Part shown: positions 38,201 to 46,455 of the stretch, in pieces
Numbering within the stretch: position 1 is the first letter of the stretch
Layout of the letters: every line of letters starts with the position of its first letter
Notes under the pieces: model-generated
Told to the model about the DNA's origin: nothing
Databases searched by the model: none
What the model saw: the letters and a program-made list of their open reading frames with translations, nothing else
Position numbers and translations under genes: made by a program
Source: Formicarius rufipectus
Lineage: Eukaryota; Chordata; Aves; Passeriformes; Formicariidae
DNA length: 64,000 bases
Assembly: GCA_013399695.1 (NCBI GenBank)
Contig: VXAU01000952.1
Coordinates: 31,459 to 95,458 of the forward strand
Direction: 5' to 3'

Positions 38201-41200
38201 GGCAGGTGGGCACCCATCCGCAGGGAGGGCAGACACGAGAATAACCTTGTTGGTGATGTGCAGTCCAGCACTCTGCCTCCAGTGCCATCACAAGCACTGT
38301 CACCAGGAGGGGCAGGGCAGGGCAGGGCAGGCGGGGAACTGTGGCTCTGGCACTGCTGCACACCAGCAGCAGCCGGGCAAGCTGGCCGGGCTATGACCAC
38401 GACCATCTCTCGCTTCTCCACAACAGCGGCCCCAGTGCCATTTGGTAGCAGTCGCCACTCCTCATCCTTGTCCTGGGCAGGAGGGCTGTGGAGCAGCAGA
38501 CGGAGAGAGGGAGGGAGCTGCTCAGCAGGCTCACGCCTCCGACATGTGCTGCACGCAGCTCCGCCAGACCGCAGGATCTGGCTCAGTGAACGTGTGGAAG
38601 CAACACTTCTCCGTGTCTCACTTTACAAAGCCCCAAACAATAACTGTCTGTCGCTGCACAGGAGCTTAGGAGAAACATAAGTTGCTATTGGCATGGTGCA
38701 CAGCAGTCTTCCTCTTACACAACACCAGCAGATGTGAAAATAGCCCAGTGCTGCCTTTTGCGTTCCTCTGACCTCCTGTTTGCTTCTGGATCAGATTCCA
38801 AAGCTGGATCTTAACCTACAAGAGCCATAAAAGCAAAGGATTTGGCCCTATCAGGGACCTCTCCATAATCTAAGACAGATGCACTCTGTGTAGAACACAG
38901 TGAGGTTTATCAGGGCAGGGAAGAGGCCGAGGCAGGACCACCCTCTGCTCTGCAGCACAGCCGGGGCAGCCCACACCGGCATCACCCTGTACGCTGGCTG
39001 GCAATGCACTGGAGGAGGCTTGGGGACAGAACACCTGGAACCTCTTGCAAGCCAGGACAGCACTCAAAACCTCACATCCTAGTGCTTGGCCTACACCACA
39101 GCTGCCTCCAGTCCCCATCTGCCCTGGCAAAGGGGCCCCTCTGAGGTCCCATGTCCCCAAGCAAAATCTCCTAAAGGTCACTGGTGCTGCCAGAGTTGGC
39201 CCAGTGTGGGAAATACCCTCCGACTGTGCAAGATGCTCCTGGCACTTCTCACCTGCTTGAATAGCAGAGACAGACTCTAAAGCCAAACCTCCAAACCACC
39301 CTGGGACGCACAGAGGAAAAAATCACACGGAAGAGAAAAGTAGCCATCCATGAAAGGGCAACCTGCATAAATAAATTAATGTCTCCAGGGTCCCCAAGGG
39401 TATCCAGTATCCCTACTTTGGAACTGCAGCAACCCCAAGCAGCAGAGGAACTTCCTAAGGTGCAAGAGAAGAAAACAAGACAGGGCCATTGCTGTCGCAG
39501 GGGTTTAGTGAATGAGTTGTCCTCCAGGCAACCCTGTGAGATGTAGGGCTGCTCCCAGGGCTGTGCTGCACCTATGCTCCAGCAGTTCTCCCCTCTGACC
39601 CAACACATGTCTCCATGTTCCTTGGTGAAAATGCCACATGACAGCAAAGCCCTGCAGGAGACCAACTCATCCAGCAGTCTAAATCCTGCTCCTGGAAACT
39701 TCAGACCCTCCAAGTTCCCTGTGGCCCAGGCTGGGGAACAGCCCTGCCAATGCTGCCACAACCTGATGCTGCACCTGACTGGGTCACCCACCAGCAGCTG
39801 CAGAGGTTGGGCTTGGGGTCTGTGAGAAAGTTTTTAGCCAGCAGTGAGCCACCCACTGCCAAACTGCAGGCAGCTCCCACGTCAACACAGCACGGGCTTG
39901 TACACGAGGAACTGACAGAAGATACCGAACACCCGAGCCATGTTGTTTTGCCCCAGAACATACCCAGCCCCAAACACACTGGAGGGATTTCTGTCTCTGC
40001 ACACTGAGCCACAGGGCATCAGGCAGCAGCAGTGGAGGGAAATTCTAAGACTAACACACGGGACAACCCACAGATCATGGTTTGAACGGGAGGGTGAAAG
40101 TTGGTCTTAGAATATAATCCACTTCAGGAGCTCTTAAATCTCCCCAATACAACACAGAGCCTTTTAAGCAAAACTAAGCAACTTCCTTTAGACTAAATAA
40201 ATATTAAACCTAAGTGATGCATTAATTTAGTCCAGTTCACCAAAGGCTAACTCCTACCCAAACTGATCATTATAAAAGAAATCCTATAATCCCTCACTCC
40301 CATTCAGGCTCAAAACATGTAATCCCGTGAATAAATCCAGAAAGAAAGTGTAACAAAATGGGCAATAAAAACTTACAGCATTCACATCTTTTCATCTACC
40401 ATTAATACTGTAAACACTCGAAGGCCCTCGAGTATGACTAATCTAATGTTTTGGCTCCCAAAATCGCAGAAGGAGCTCTGCTGTCCGTGTGACACCCAGC
40501 GAACTCCACCGCCCCTCCAGCCACAGCCAGGACACCTCTGCCGTGCCCAGCAGAGCAATCCCCACCTCACATCCTACAGAATGCTGCAAAATCAGCACAA
40601 AGTGGAGTGACTGTGGTTCTAATAGCACCAGAGCATAGAGGTTTCTTTTTTTTCCTTTTCTTTTTNGCTCCAACTGTATAAATGCCAATAACTTTGTTTT
40701 AAGGCTGCTGAAGTAAGAGATCAGATTTTAGCAAGTGCTTTCCAGGCATCCAGCCAAACTTTTTCTGATTCACTAAAAGCACCAAAGGGAGGGGGAAAGG
40801 GAGGGGGCTGGAGGGCTGATTAACTTCAGTTACCGCACAAGCACAAAAAAATGTCTCCCCACTGCAAAGGGTGCCGGTGCTGGGAGCCCTGAACAGCCTG
40901 TTATTCCTTGGGCTTGAAAAAATAATGCACCAGAGAAATAGAGCAAACACCTTCCAACCGCAGCGTAATTTACAGCTGTGGATCCCCTCCCGCCGAGGAG
41001 GCTGCTCCACCGGGGGAGGCTCTGCTGGTGTTAGGTTCGAGCTGAAGTTTTTGGAGGGGATGAGGAAAAAAATGTGACCGGGGATTTTTTTTTGATGGGT
41101 GGGAGACTAGAGGATGGGGCTGGTGTGGGTTTTAGCTTAGCCAGAGGGATGGAGCCCACTCCAAGGCTGTGGCTGTGCTCATCCAGGACCATCCCTTGCT

Positions 41201-42396
41201 GCTGTTGGGGATCTGGAAAGGGCGAGCAGGTGCAATCCCAGCCAAGACATCACACGGGGCCAAGGGATTGCTCAAGCGGCCCCCGGTCCTGGAAGGAAGG
41301 TGGGCTGGAGCCACTGGAGCAGTGGCACCTGCTCTGCCCGGCCCCGCAGGTGAGTCTGCTCCAGGATGCCCAGCTCAAATCCCTATGGCAGCGAAGTGGG
41401 GCTGTCGGGGGGCAGCTGCCACCCCCACCCCGCGGGCGCCGGGGCTGCAGAGCTTCGCCGCTCAGGGTGTTCCTCCAACGGCTTCATTCCTGCCGAGGCA
41501 GGATCAAAGGCTGGAGCTGACTTGGACGGCGTTCTACTGAATAATGGGGAGGGAGCGCACAGCCTCCTCCTGGCTAGGCAAACTCGTGTTTTTCAAAGTA
41601 TCAGTTTTTGGGAGCAAGTTCTCAAAGAAGGGAAGGATTTATTAAAAAAAAAAAAAAAAAAAAAAGGAAAAAAAATAAAAAAGGAGGGCGAGCAGGAGAG
41701 CGCCTGCTCTTCCAAGGCAAGTGCATCAATCAACATTGTGCAAGGAGAGTCCAGCACTCCCTCTCACATCATTAGCCAGGCTAATGCACTCCAGAGGATC
41801 CCGCTACCGGCGCACCGGCTACTCCCCAGCCCCGCAGCGGCGGCGGAGCACAGCCGGGCACGGAGCGGGAGCAGCCCCGCTCCACGGCAAGGGACACTCC
41901 AGCATCTGGTGCGGGGCTCGGTTTAATACGGCTATAAAAACTAGAGGGAAACAAGTGAAAGCCCCAGCCAAACCTGCCTGGCACTCGAGGTCAGCACGCC
42001 GCCTTTGTTTCTATTTTACAACCAAAAGCAAGAGAGGACAGAAAGGACACGTACCTGTACCTGAAAGCACACCAGCAGGAAATGTAAACATCTGGAGAGG
42101 AGAAAAAAAAAAAAAAGCAACAAAGGATCAAATGATGCGGTAAAATGGTTAAAGTTGGGGTTATTTTTGGTTTGATTTGTTTTTTGCTTTGTTTTTGTTC
42201 GCAATGTTTTAAAGGGCGCAGAGCGATGCTCTGCGTATAGAAAGGCTCAGGTCCCAATTACCACCTAGTTGCAAAGAAAATGCAACCGGAGCCTCCAGAA
42301 TGAAAGTTTAAAAAAAATTAAAAATAATAATTAAAAAAAATTAGAAATATGCCATAATCCTTACAGGCAAGTGCAGGCTGAGAGCAGTGAATACAT
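14052..42396 (-). CDS. FGF18: FGF18, fibroblast growth factor 18 (exons 1-3 of 5; 3' part outside window)
   Basis: This is a secreted heparin-binding growth factor of the FGF8/17/18 subfamily that signals through FGF receptors in skeletal, lung and neural development (family knowledge). Three minus-strand coding pieces join in frame: 42365-42396, 42055-42091 and 14052-14232. Together they give residues 1-83 of a protein that is normally about 207 aa. Residues 1-27 form a signal peptide with a hydrophobic core (CLHFLLVCFQV), and the mature protein should begin at EENVDF. An N-glycosylation sequon (NQT) lies in ENQTRARDD. The start of the beta-trefoil core (QLRLYQLYSRTSGKHIQVLG) is clear. All junctions are GT-AG and phases match (exon 1 ends CT, exon 2 supplies A; exon 3 ends in phase 1). 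I found no exon 4 or 5 (expected motifs FYLCMNRKGK and GWYVGFTKKGRPRKG) in 1-14051, so they should lie to the left. Confidence 0.95.
20028..20539 (+). mobile_element. Solo LTR of an avian ERVL-like endogenous retrovirus
   Basis: The element starts TGTCCTTGTTCTGGCCAGGA and ends GTAAACCACAACA, giving TG...CA termini. Inside it are a TTTATACC box at about 20112 and the stretch CAGTAAATTGTTCTTATCTC (20356) followed by CAGCCCCTGATC. A G-rich GGGGGAGGAGGGGG tract and a GGTAGGAGGAGTGAGTAAG tail come next. These are hallmarks of common bird ERVL-type LTRs. The flanking pentamers CTTTT and CTCTT agree at 4 of 5 bases, consistent with an old 5-bp target duplication. No gag, pol or env frames are present. 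Family assignment is from memory. Confidence 0.7.
22077..22106. repeat. T-rich low-complexity tract
   Basis: A run of T interrupted by single A bases. No gene or mobile element is recognisable next to it. Confidence 0.8.
22165..22202. repeat. (TTTC)n pyrimidine microsatellite
   Basis: Imperfect TTTC/TTCC units give a 38-base pure pyrimidine tract broken only by one G. Confidence 0.85.
23811..24030 (-). mobile_element. CR1 LINE 3' region
   Basis: GAGAATCACAGAATATCCTG, then ACCCACAAGGATTATCCAGT, CCAACTGTCCTGCATGGACA and CCCTCCTGGAGCTCTGGCAG, is the same CR1 subtype as at 12970, in the same orientation. It is truncated after AAACCCCCCAACACA. Confidence 0.88.
28701..29025 (-). mobile_element. 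CR1 LINE 3' region
   Basis: TCACAGAATCATAGAATGGC, then CTCCAAGCACCATCCAACCT, GGCCTTGGACACTCCCAGGG, TTCCTAATATCC and CCATTCCCCCTTGTCCTGTT, gives a long match to the classic bird CR1 3' UTR, with the sense strand minus. It fades after GTAGACTCCCTTCTG. Confidence 0.93.
29311..29356. repeat. Perfect tandem duplication of a 23-bp unit
   Basis: A 23-base unit beginning TCTGAAATACATTC and ending CAAGCCCC occurs twice head to tail (29311-29333 and 29334-29356) with no mismatch. The duplication therefore appears recent. Confidence 0.95.
30385..30490. promoter_or_regulatory. Candidate conserved noncoding segment in FGF18 intron 2
   Basis: Unique sequence with CCATTAATTGCATTTTC, CAGTTAATC and GGGATAAGTATC words, i.e. 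homeodomain and GATA-like cores in a short span. Evidence is compositional only. Confidence 0.22.
32405..32514 (+). mobile_element. CR1 LINE 3' region, left half (split by an insertion)
   Basis: GGCAAGGGGGAATGGGTTTA, then AAACTAAAAGAGGAGAG, AGGAAGAAATTCTTTATGCA and GGTGGTGAGGCCCTGGCACA, is the plus-sense CR1 3' UTR. It stops at TTGCCCAAAGAA. The continuation of the same element, AGAAGCTGTGGCTGCCCCAT, is found at 33141. Confidence 0.9.
32511..33140 (-). mobile_element. CR1 LINE inserted into another CR1
   Basis: It begins AGAATCACAGAATGAAAGAA at the interrupted point of the older CR1 and runs in the opposite orientation. It contains the 12970-type 3' end (CAACCCTCCTGCAGCTCTGG) and further upstream CR1 sequence (CAGAACCTGGCACTTGTCC, TTGTTGAACCTCATGTGG, AACTTACTTTGTATCCC). 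AAGAA occurs at both junctions (32510-32514 and 33140-33144). One ambiguous base lies at 32818. Confidence 0.85.
33141..33292 (+). mobile_element. CR1 LINE 3' end, right half (continuation of 32405)
   Basis: AGAAGCTGTGGCTGCCCCAT, then GAGTCCAAGGCCAGGATGG, GGTGTCCCTGCCCATGGCAG and CCAACCCTGGCCATTCTATG, completes the plus-sense CR1 to its terminus. Together with 32405-32514 it is one older copy split by about 0.63 kb. Confidence 0.92.
33640..33725. promoter_or_regulatory. Candidate regulatory segment: nuclear-receptor-like and PBX/homeodomain-like words
   Basis: AAGGTCGTGACC (33653-33664) is an inverted GGTC/GACC pair. About 30 bases further on, ATAATTGATTG and CTAATCAATA (33696-33720) give inverted ATTGATT/AATCAAT cores. 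The sequence is unique and not part of the adjoining CR1. Function is inferred from motifs only. Confidence 0.28.
34796..35030 (-). mobile_element. Old CR1 LINE 3' region
   Basis: TCACAGAATCATTTAGGTTG, then CTCCAAGATCATTAAGTTCA, CTGCTAAACTGTGTCCCCAG, CTTGAACACTTCCAGGGACG and TTTTTTTCTAATACC, is a diverged CR1 3' UTR with the sense strand minus. Confidence 0.9.
36298..36320. repeat. Short (GGAGA)n purine repeat
   Basis: About four GGAGA-type units in a pure purine tract. Confidence 0.8.
38308..38336 (+). repeat. (GGGCA)n repeat with G-quadruplex pattern
   Basis: GGGGCAGGGCAGGGCAGGGC followed by AGGCGGGG gives four G3 runs separated by two-base CA loops. This is the ideal pattern for a stable DNA quadruplex on the plus strand (the template for FGF18). 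Confidence 0.85.
40042..40113. repeat. Imperfect 13-bp inverted repeat spanning 72 bases
   Basis: ATTCTAAGACTAA (40042-40054) pairs with TTGGTCTTAGAAT (40101-40113): 12 Watson-Crick pairs and one G-T position, around a 46-base loop. No element family or RNA gene is recognised. Confidence 0.6.
41340..41930. promoter_or_regulatory. GC-rich intronic shoulder of FGF18 CpG island
   Basis: The start of FGF18 intron 2 has two CpG-rich stretches (about 41395-41470 and 41800-41880) separated by a long poly(A) run. It looks like the downstream shore of the promoter island. Open frames here are by-products of GC-rich composition. Confidence 0.5.
41644..41682. repeat. Poly(A)-rich tract
   Basis: A run of 22 A followed by further A-rich sequence in the GC-rich start of FGF18 intron 2. 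Confidence 0.95.
42055..42091 (-). CDS. FGF18: FGF18 coding exon 2 (37-bp micro-exon)
   Basis: The exon is flanked by acceptor CTCCTCTCCAG and donor GTACGT. It reads (CT)A then CLHFLLVCFQVQ, the hydrophobic core of the signal peptide (residues 11-23). Its length is not a multiple of three, so skipping it would shift the frame in exon 3. It was found by matching the family signal peptide and by the phase fit with exons 1 and 3. Confidence 0.93.
42092..42364 (-). other. FGF18: FGF18 intron 1 (273 bp)
   Basis: A short GT-AG intron separates coding exons 1 and 2. It contains an AT-rich block at about 42309-42345 and runs of T on the plus strand at about 42158-42200. A run of A on the plus strand just left of 42115 forms the pyrimidine tract of the exon 2 acceptor on the minus strand. 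I see no gene inside it. Confidence 0.88.
42365..42396 (-). CDS. FGF18: FGF18 coding exon 1 (signal peptide start)
   Basis: Thirty-two coding bases read MYSLLSACTC plus the first two bases (CT) of Leu11, followed by donor GTAAGG. The start ATG (reverse complement of 42394-42396) has G at -3 and T at +4, an adequate context. The reading matches the family N-terminus, which begins MYS and continues SACTCL. The 5' UTR continues into the GC-rich region above 42396. The transcription start is not identifiable because of the N gap. Confidence 0.93.
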
Positions 42397-42808
42397 CGCT
42401 GGGCGAGGAGGGGGCTGGCGGGCGGCTGGTCGCTAGCGGAGCGCAGCCCCCCGCCGCCGCGCTGACATGGGAGCGATCCGGCCGGCGAGCTCCGATCCGC
42501 GCCGCGCTGCTCCGCGTCGCTCCGCGCCGCCGGGAAGTTGTGGTACCGCCCGCTCTGCCTTCGCCGAGTGACTCGTCAGGCATCAGCTCTCCTCTCCCCC
42601 TGTCTCTCCTCCTCCTCCTCCTCTCCCTCTCTCTCCGCCTTTGGGGGGATGAAGGTGCTTATTGTCAGTAACTTCCGATCATCAGCAAGTGCCCCCCCGC
42701 GCCCCCCCGGGCCGGGCCGGCCCCGGCGGGCGGATGGAGCTTCTCGGCCGCCGCCGCGCCCCGCTCCGGGCTCCGCTCCGCGCCCCGCTCCGCGCTGCGG
42801 GCGGGCGG

Positions 42809-43032
42809 NNNNNNNNNNNNNNNNNNNNNNNNNNNNNNNNNNNNNNNNNNNNNNNNNNNNNNNNNNNNNNNNNNNNNNNNNNNNNNNNNNNNNNNNNNNN
42901 NNNNNNNNNNNNNNNNNNNNNNNNNNNNNNNNNNNNNNNNNNNNNNNNNNNNNNNNNNNNNNNNNNNNNNNNNNNNNNNNNNNNNNNNNNNNNNNNNNNN
43001 NNNNNNNNNNNNNNNNNNNNNNNNNNNNNNNN
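42809..43032. other. Assembly gap (224 N)
   Basis: A run of 224 N sits inside the GC-rich FGF18 promoter. It is typical of sequence lost to high GC content. Any open frame crossing it is an artefact. Confidence 0.99.
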
Positions 43033-46021
43033 CCCGCACCGCCGCTGCCCCTCCGCGCCGTCGGGGTTTTGGGGTGGTTTGAGGGGGTTTTTTACGTTAA
43101 GAAAAAAATTCACACGCTAGGAGCGTGCGGTGACTCTTTCCCCGTGTCTGAAAGCTCGTTTATAGCAGACAAGATGCCAGAAACTGTTAACCTCCACGCA
43201 CAGTCGAACTCTCCACAGAGCGCCCAACGTCAGTTAACACCTTATTAAGTGAGAACATAACCATAGCTCAGAACTCCGAGCTTTCCAAATTCTCCACTCC
43301 AATAACAACGTGCATCGGTGCAGCGTGTCAGGCCCAGCTGCTCCCACTGCTGCAGGAGCTGAGGCACTTGGAGGCACCCCGTCACCCTCGGCCACAAATC
43401 AAGCAGCATCTTTAATCCTTGGAGTTTGTCGCTGGGGATCCTTCAGGCACCAAGTCACAGAGTTTTTCAGCCCACAGTTTCAGGCCCAAGAGGCACAGAA
43501 AACATTAAGAAAACATTTAAAACAGGAATCGAAGTAAGTCCTTATAAAACCCCCAGCATTAACATCCATCTATGATGTATGTAACAGACTTCACACTTCT
43601 GGTGTTCTGAATCTGCAAGTAAAAAATAAAATAAAAAATCCAAACCACTGTCAATTGCTGATGTCACCAACATCATCAGCTCCACATATCCCCATCACAG
43701 CAGTCCCACAGCACCTTGCCACGGCTGAAAGCTGCTGTCACAGGTGCCCAAGGCCATTAGAGCCATCATCCTGAACCCTGCAAGTTGAGCTCACTGAGCT
43801 GCCTGCACTGGAATGTTACTAACAGAATTTGGGGACTTGCACGATCACAGTATTTAGCTTAGATATGAAAATATTCCATACATTCTTGATCAACCCTGGT
43901 GCCTCTTTTTCCGGAAGCAGTTTGGGTGAGAGAAGCTCATCCTATACCATCTTATGCTATTAGGTGCTGCTCAGTCACCCACAGCAAAGGCACTCATGGC
44001 ACAGAGTCAAGCCCGGTGTTTCCACAAGCATCAGCCCATCATCTCCTCACTGTGTCCAGCATCTGGACTGCTGAGCAGGGCCACCTGGCCCAAGGAGCCC
44101 CTGCACAACACACACAGGAGTTCTGCTATGCCAGAGACAATAACTCCTCTGTGACACAGCCACCTGTGAGCACAAGTTCTGATTGCTCCTCAGGCTTTCC
44201 ATAGCAGCAGCCCCATCACCTGCCTCCAAGAAGAACCTCCTTAAACAGCAACTAGTGGCTCTGCCCAGCACCTGAGCAGGCCCAGAGCTGCTGCACCTGG
44301 ATGACAGCAAAACAGCTAGAGAAGCTGCTGCTAACATTTCCAGTTCTAGTTGCCCAAACAGCAGGGAAAATTAGAGCAGAGCTGTGTCCTATGTGTGGAA
44401 AAACTCATTACAGGTGATGCTGGCCCAGCCCGTGCTGACATACCAAGTGCTGGCACCAGAGCTGCCTCCCACCACCATAACCCAGCTGTGGCCAAGGGTC
44501 ACAGGGCAGAAGGCACTTGGACACCTCAAACAGCACAAGCTGCCAGGGCAACACCTGGCAACATCTGTTTTAAGGAAGGCAGATGGGTGTTTTTCTGTTT
44601 TCAGTTATTTGCAATCACAAGTGAGTTCCTTATTTACACTATATCCGTGTTTTGTGCTTCATTAGTCTGGCAAAACCCTTTAATCTTTAATGTCCCAATG
44701 GTTATCTGGAGGATAATATTAATGTTGGGTGAATCTCAAGCTATCAGCCTTAAAAAACACATGTGGGCACAGAATAGAGATGAGGCTGCTCATATGTATC
44801 TCTGAAAAACTAGAAACATCATTTACCTGCATGTTGTTATGAATATATGTGTGTATATCTATAATATTAAAAACTCCACATCTAGAATTGCTGCTCCACT
44901 GCTGAAGGCTGCTATATGATCCAACTCCCAATGCCCACTGTAAAACCTTTAAAGCTGTTTATTTTTCATACAGCACACTCCAGGAGCGAAGGCTGGTGCA
45001 GCATCTTCCTGAGAGCCTGGTGTTCTCAACACTTTATTAAGCAAGACACAGGCCAGGTAGGTCCACGCAGTGTAGGGTGTCCCTGGAGCTCCCAGGGTTA
45101 CTGCCTTCCACTCACCCATGCAAATGCCTGAATTAAGGCTGTATCCTACAGTGCCTTATTGGATTAGTGACTACTCTTCAGCAGCTCAAATCAAAGTCTG
45201 AGTAGCATGACCTTTCACTTGCAGGGCAGAGAAGGTGCCCCCAGTGAAATGAGCTTCCCTTGCCCTGCTCCAGTGGTCCATATCACACGAGGAGTGGGCA
45301 TTTCACAGAGCACGAAGCCCATTCAACGGGGGCAAGGGCTTAAGAGCATGCTTGAGTGGGAAACCTTCCCACCCCCTGGACACCCCCCCTTTGGAATGTG
45401 AATGAGAAGCCAGCAGGAAAGGCCAGCACAGGATCTGGCCCAAGGACATGTGACACACCAAGATTTAAATTAAAGTGAAAAACCCTGCGCAGATGTTTTA
45501 CAAAGACCAAGTTCAGCTCTGCATTCCAGACCTGCTGCTGGTGAGCAAACCTGTGTGCTGTTTGCTCCTGTCATCTGCATCCCCAGCCTTGTGCTGTTTC
45601 AATAAGAAGTCCTTAGTGAAAATGACATGGAAGGCAGTTTTTGCATTTGAAACCCATGGTAAAAAGAAAGACAACTTTTAGACTGATTGGGGTGCATGTT
45701 CTGTCTTTACCCCGTTTACACACAAAAAGGCAACTTCTTCCAAAGGTAAGAACCACTTCTGCTACATAGCCTGGATGGACATGGAGAGAGGGGATGCCTT
45801 GCAGTTACTGCCAGTTACTTGACAGAAGAACCACCTCAAAACGACCCTGAACTGATGCCCAGGAGGACAGGAATTCAGCCTCAGCACCATCACATTCAGC
45901 CACAGTCTTGCAGAAGGAACACAGTGAAGAACAGTGAGGACTTGGATTCAGCCATCACAAAATCCCAGGGCTGAAGTCCTGATTCAAGGCACTGAAAGCA
46001 GAGCCATATATATGTATATAA

Positions 46022-46455
46022 ACACAGAATGGTTTAGAATGGAAGGGACCTTCAAAATCATTTAGTTCCTACCCCCTCTGTCATGGGCAGGGATACCTTT
46101 CCACTAGATCAAGCTGCTCCAAGCCCCATCCAACCTGGCCTTGGACACTTCCAGGTATCTTGCATCCACAGGTTCTGTGGGAAACCTGTGCCAGGGCTTC
46201 CCCACCCTCACAGGGAAAAATTTCTTCCCAATATCCCATATAACCCTGCTCCCTGGCGGAGGGAAGCCATTCCCCCTTGTCCTGTCACTCCAACCCTTTT
46301 TCCAAGTTTCTCTCCAGCTCTCCTGGAGCCCCTTTAGACACTGCAAGGGGCTCTCAGGTGTCTTCTCCATGTGAACATCCCCAGTTCTCCTAGCCTGTCT
46401 CCAGGGTGGAAGGGCTCCAGCCCTCCAAGCATCTCCATGGCTTCCTCTGGACTCT
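46022..46455 (-). mobile_element. CR1 LINE 3' region
   Basis: ACACAGAATGGTTTAGAATG, then GGAAGGGACCTTCAAAATCA, CTCCAAGCCCCATCCAACCT, CCTTGGACACTTCCAGG, CCATTCCCCCTTGTCCTGTC and CTAGCCTGTCTCCAGGGTGG, is a long CR1 3' UTR match with the sense strand minus. It is the longest uninterrupted single copy here (about 430 bases). It starts beside a short TA-rich stretch (about 46007-46020). Confidence 0.94.

Larger units (their letters stand above)
14233..42054 (-). other. FGF18: FGF18 intron 2 (27.8 kb)
   Basis: This single large intron lies between the 37-bp exon 2 and exon 3. It contains a solo LTR (20028-20539), CR1 copies (about 23811, 28701, 32405-33292 and 34796), a TTTC-rich tract (22165), a 23-bp tandem duplication (29311), a G-quadruplex-type G tract (38308) and homeodomain-motif blocks (30385 and 33640). 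I see no coding exon. Stretches 14300-19900, 20600-23800, 24100-28650, 29400-32400 and 35100-41300 otherwise look like ordinary unique intronic DNA. Confidence 0.85.
42365..43080 (-). promoter_or_regulatory. FGF18: FGF18 5' UTR / CpG-island promoter region
   Basis: The sequence is very rich in G+C and CpG around 42400-42540 and 42690-42808, and again at 43033-43065. It lies directly upstream of the FGF18 start codon on the minus strand, as expected for a developmental gene with a CpG-island promoter. A polypurine stretch on the minus strand at about 42590-42640 (repeated GGA) would lie in the 5' UTR or proximal promoter. No TATA element is visible upstream, and the core promoter may fall in the N run. 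The CpG-rich zone also extends down to about 41340 across exon 2. Confidence 0.75.

Noticed and set aside
38055..38680. Overlapping 100-166-codon frames on both strands
   Set aside because: They are GC-rich low-complexity readings around the GGGCA repeat with no domain signal.
40042..40113. A tRNA-like reading of the 72-base inverted repeat (contains GGTTTGAAC)
   Set aside because: The T-loop-like word is in the wrong place relative to the outer stem, and no anticodon or D arm fits.
42538..43248. 236-codon plus-strand frame
   Set aside because: It is kept open only by the run of N in the assembly gap.
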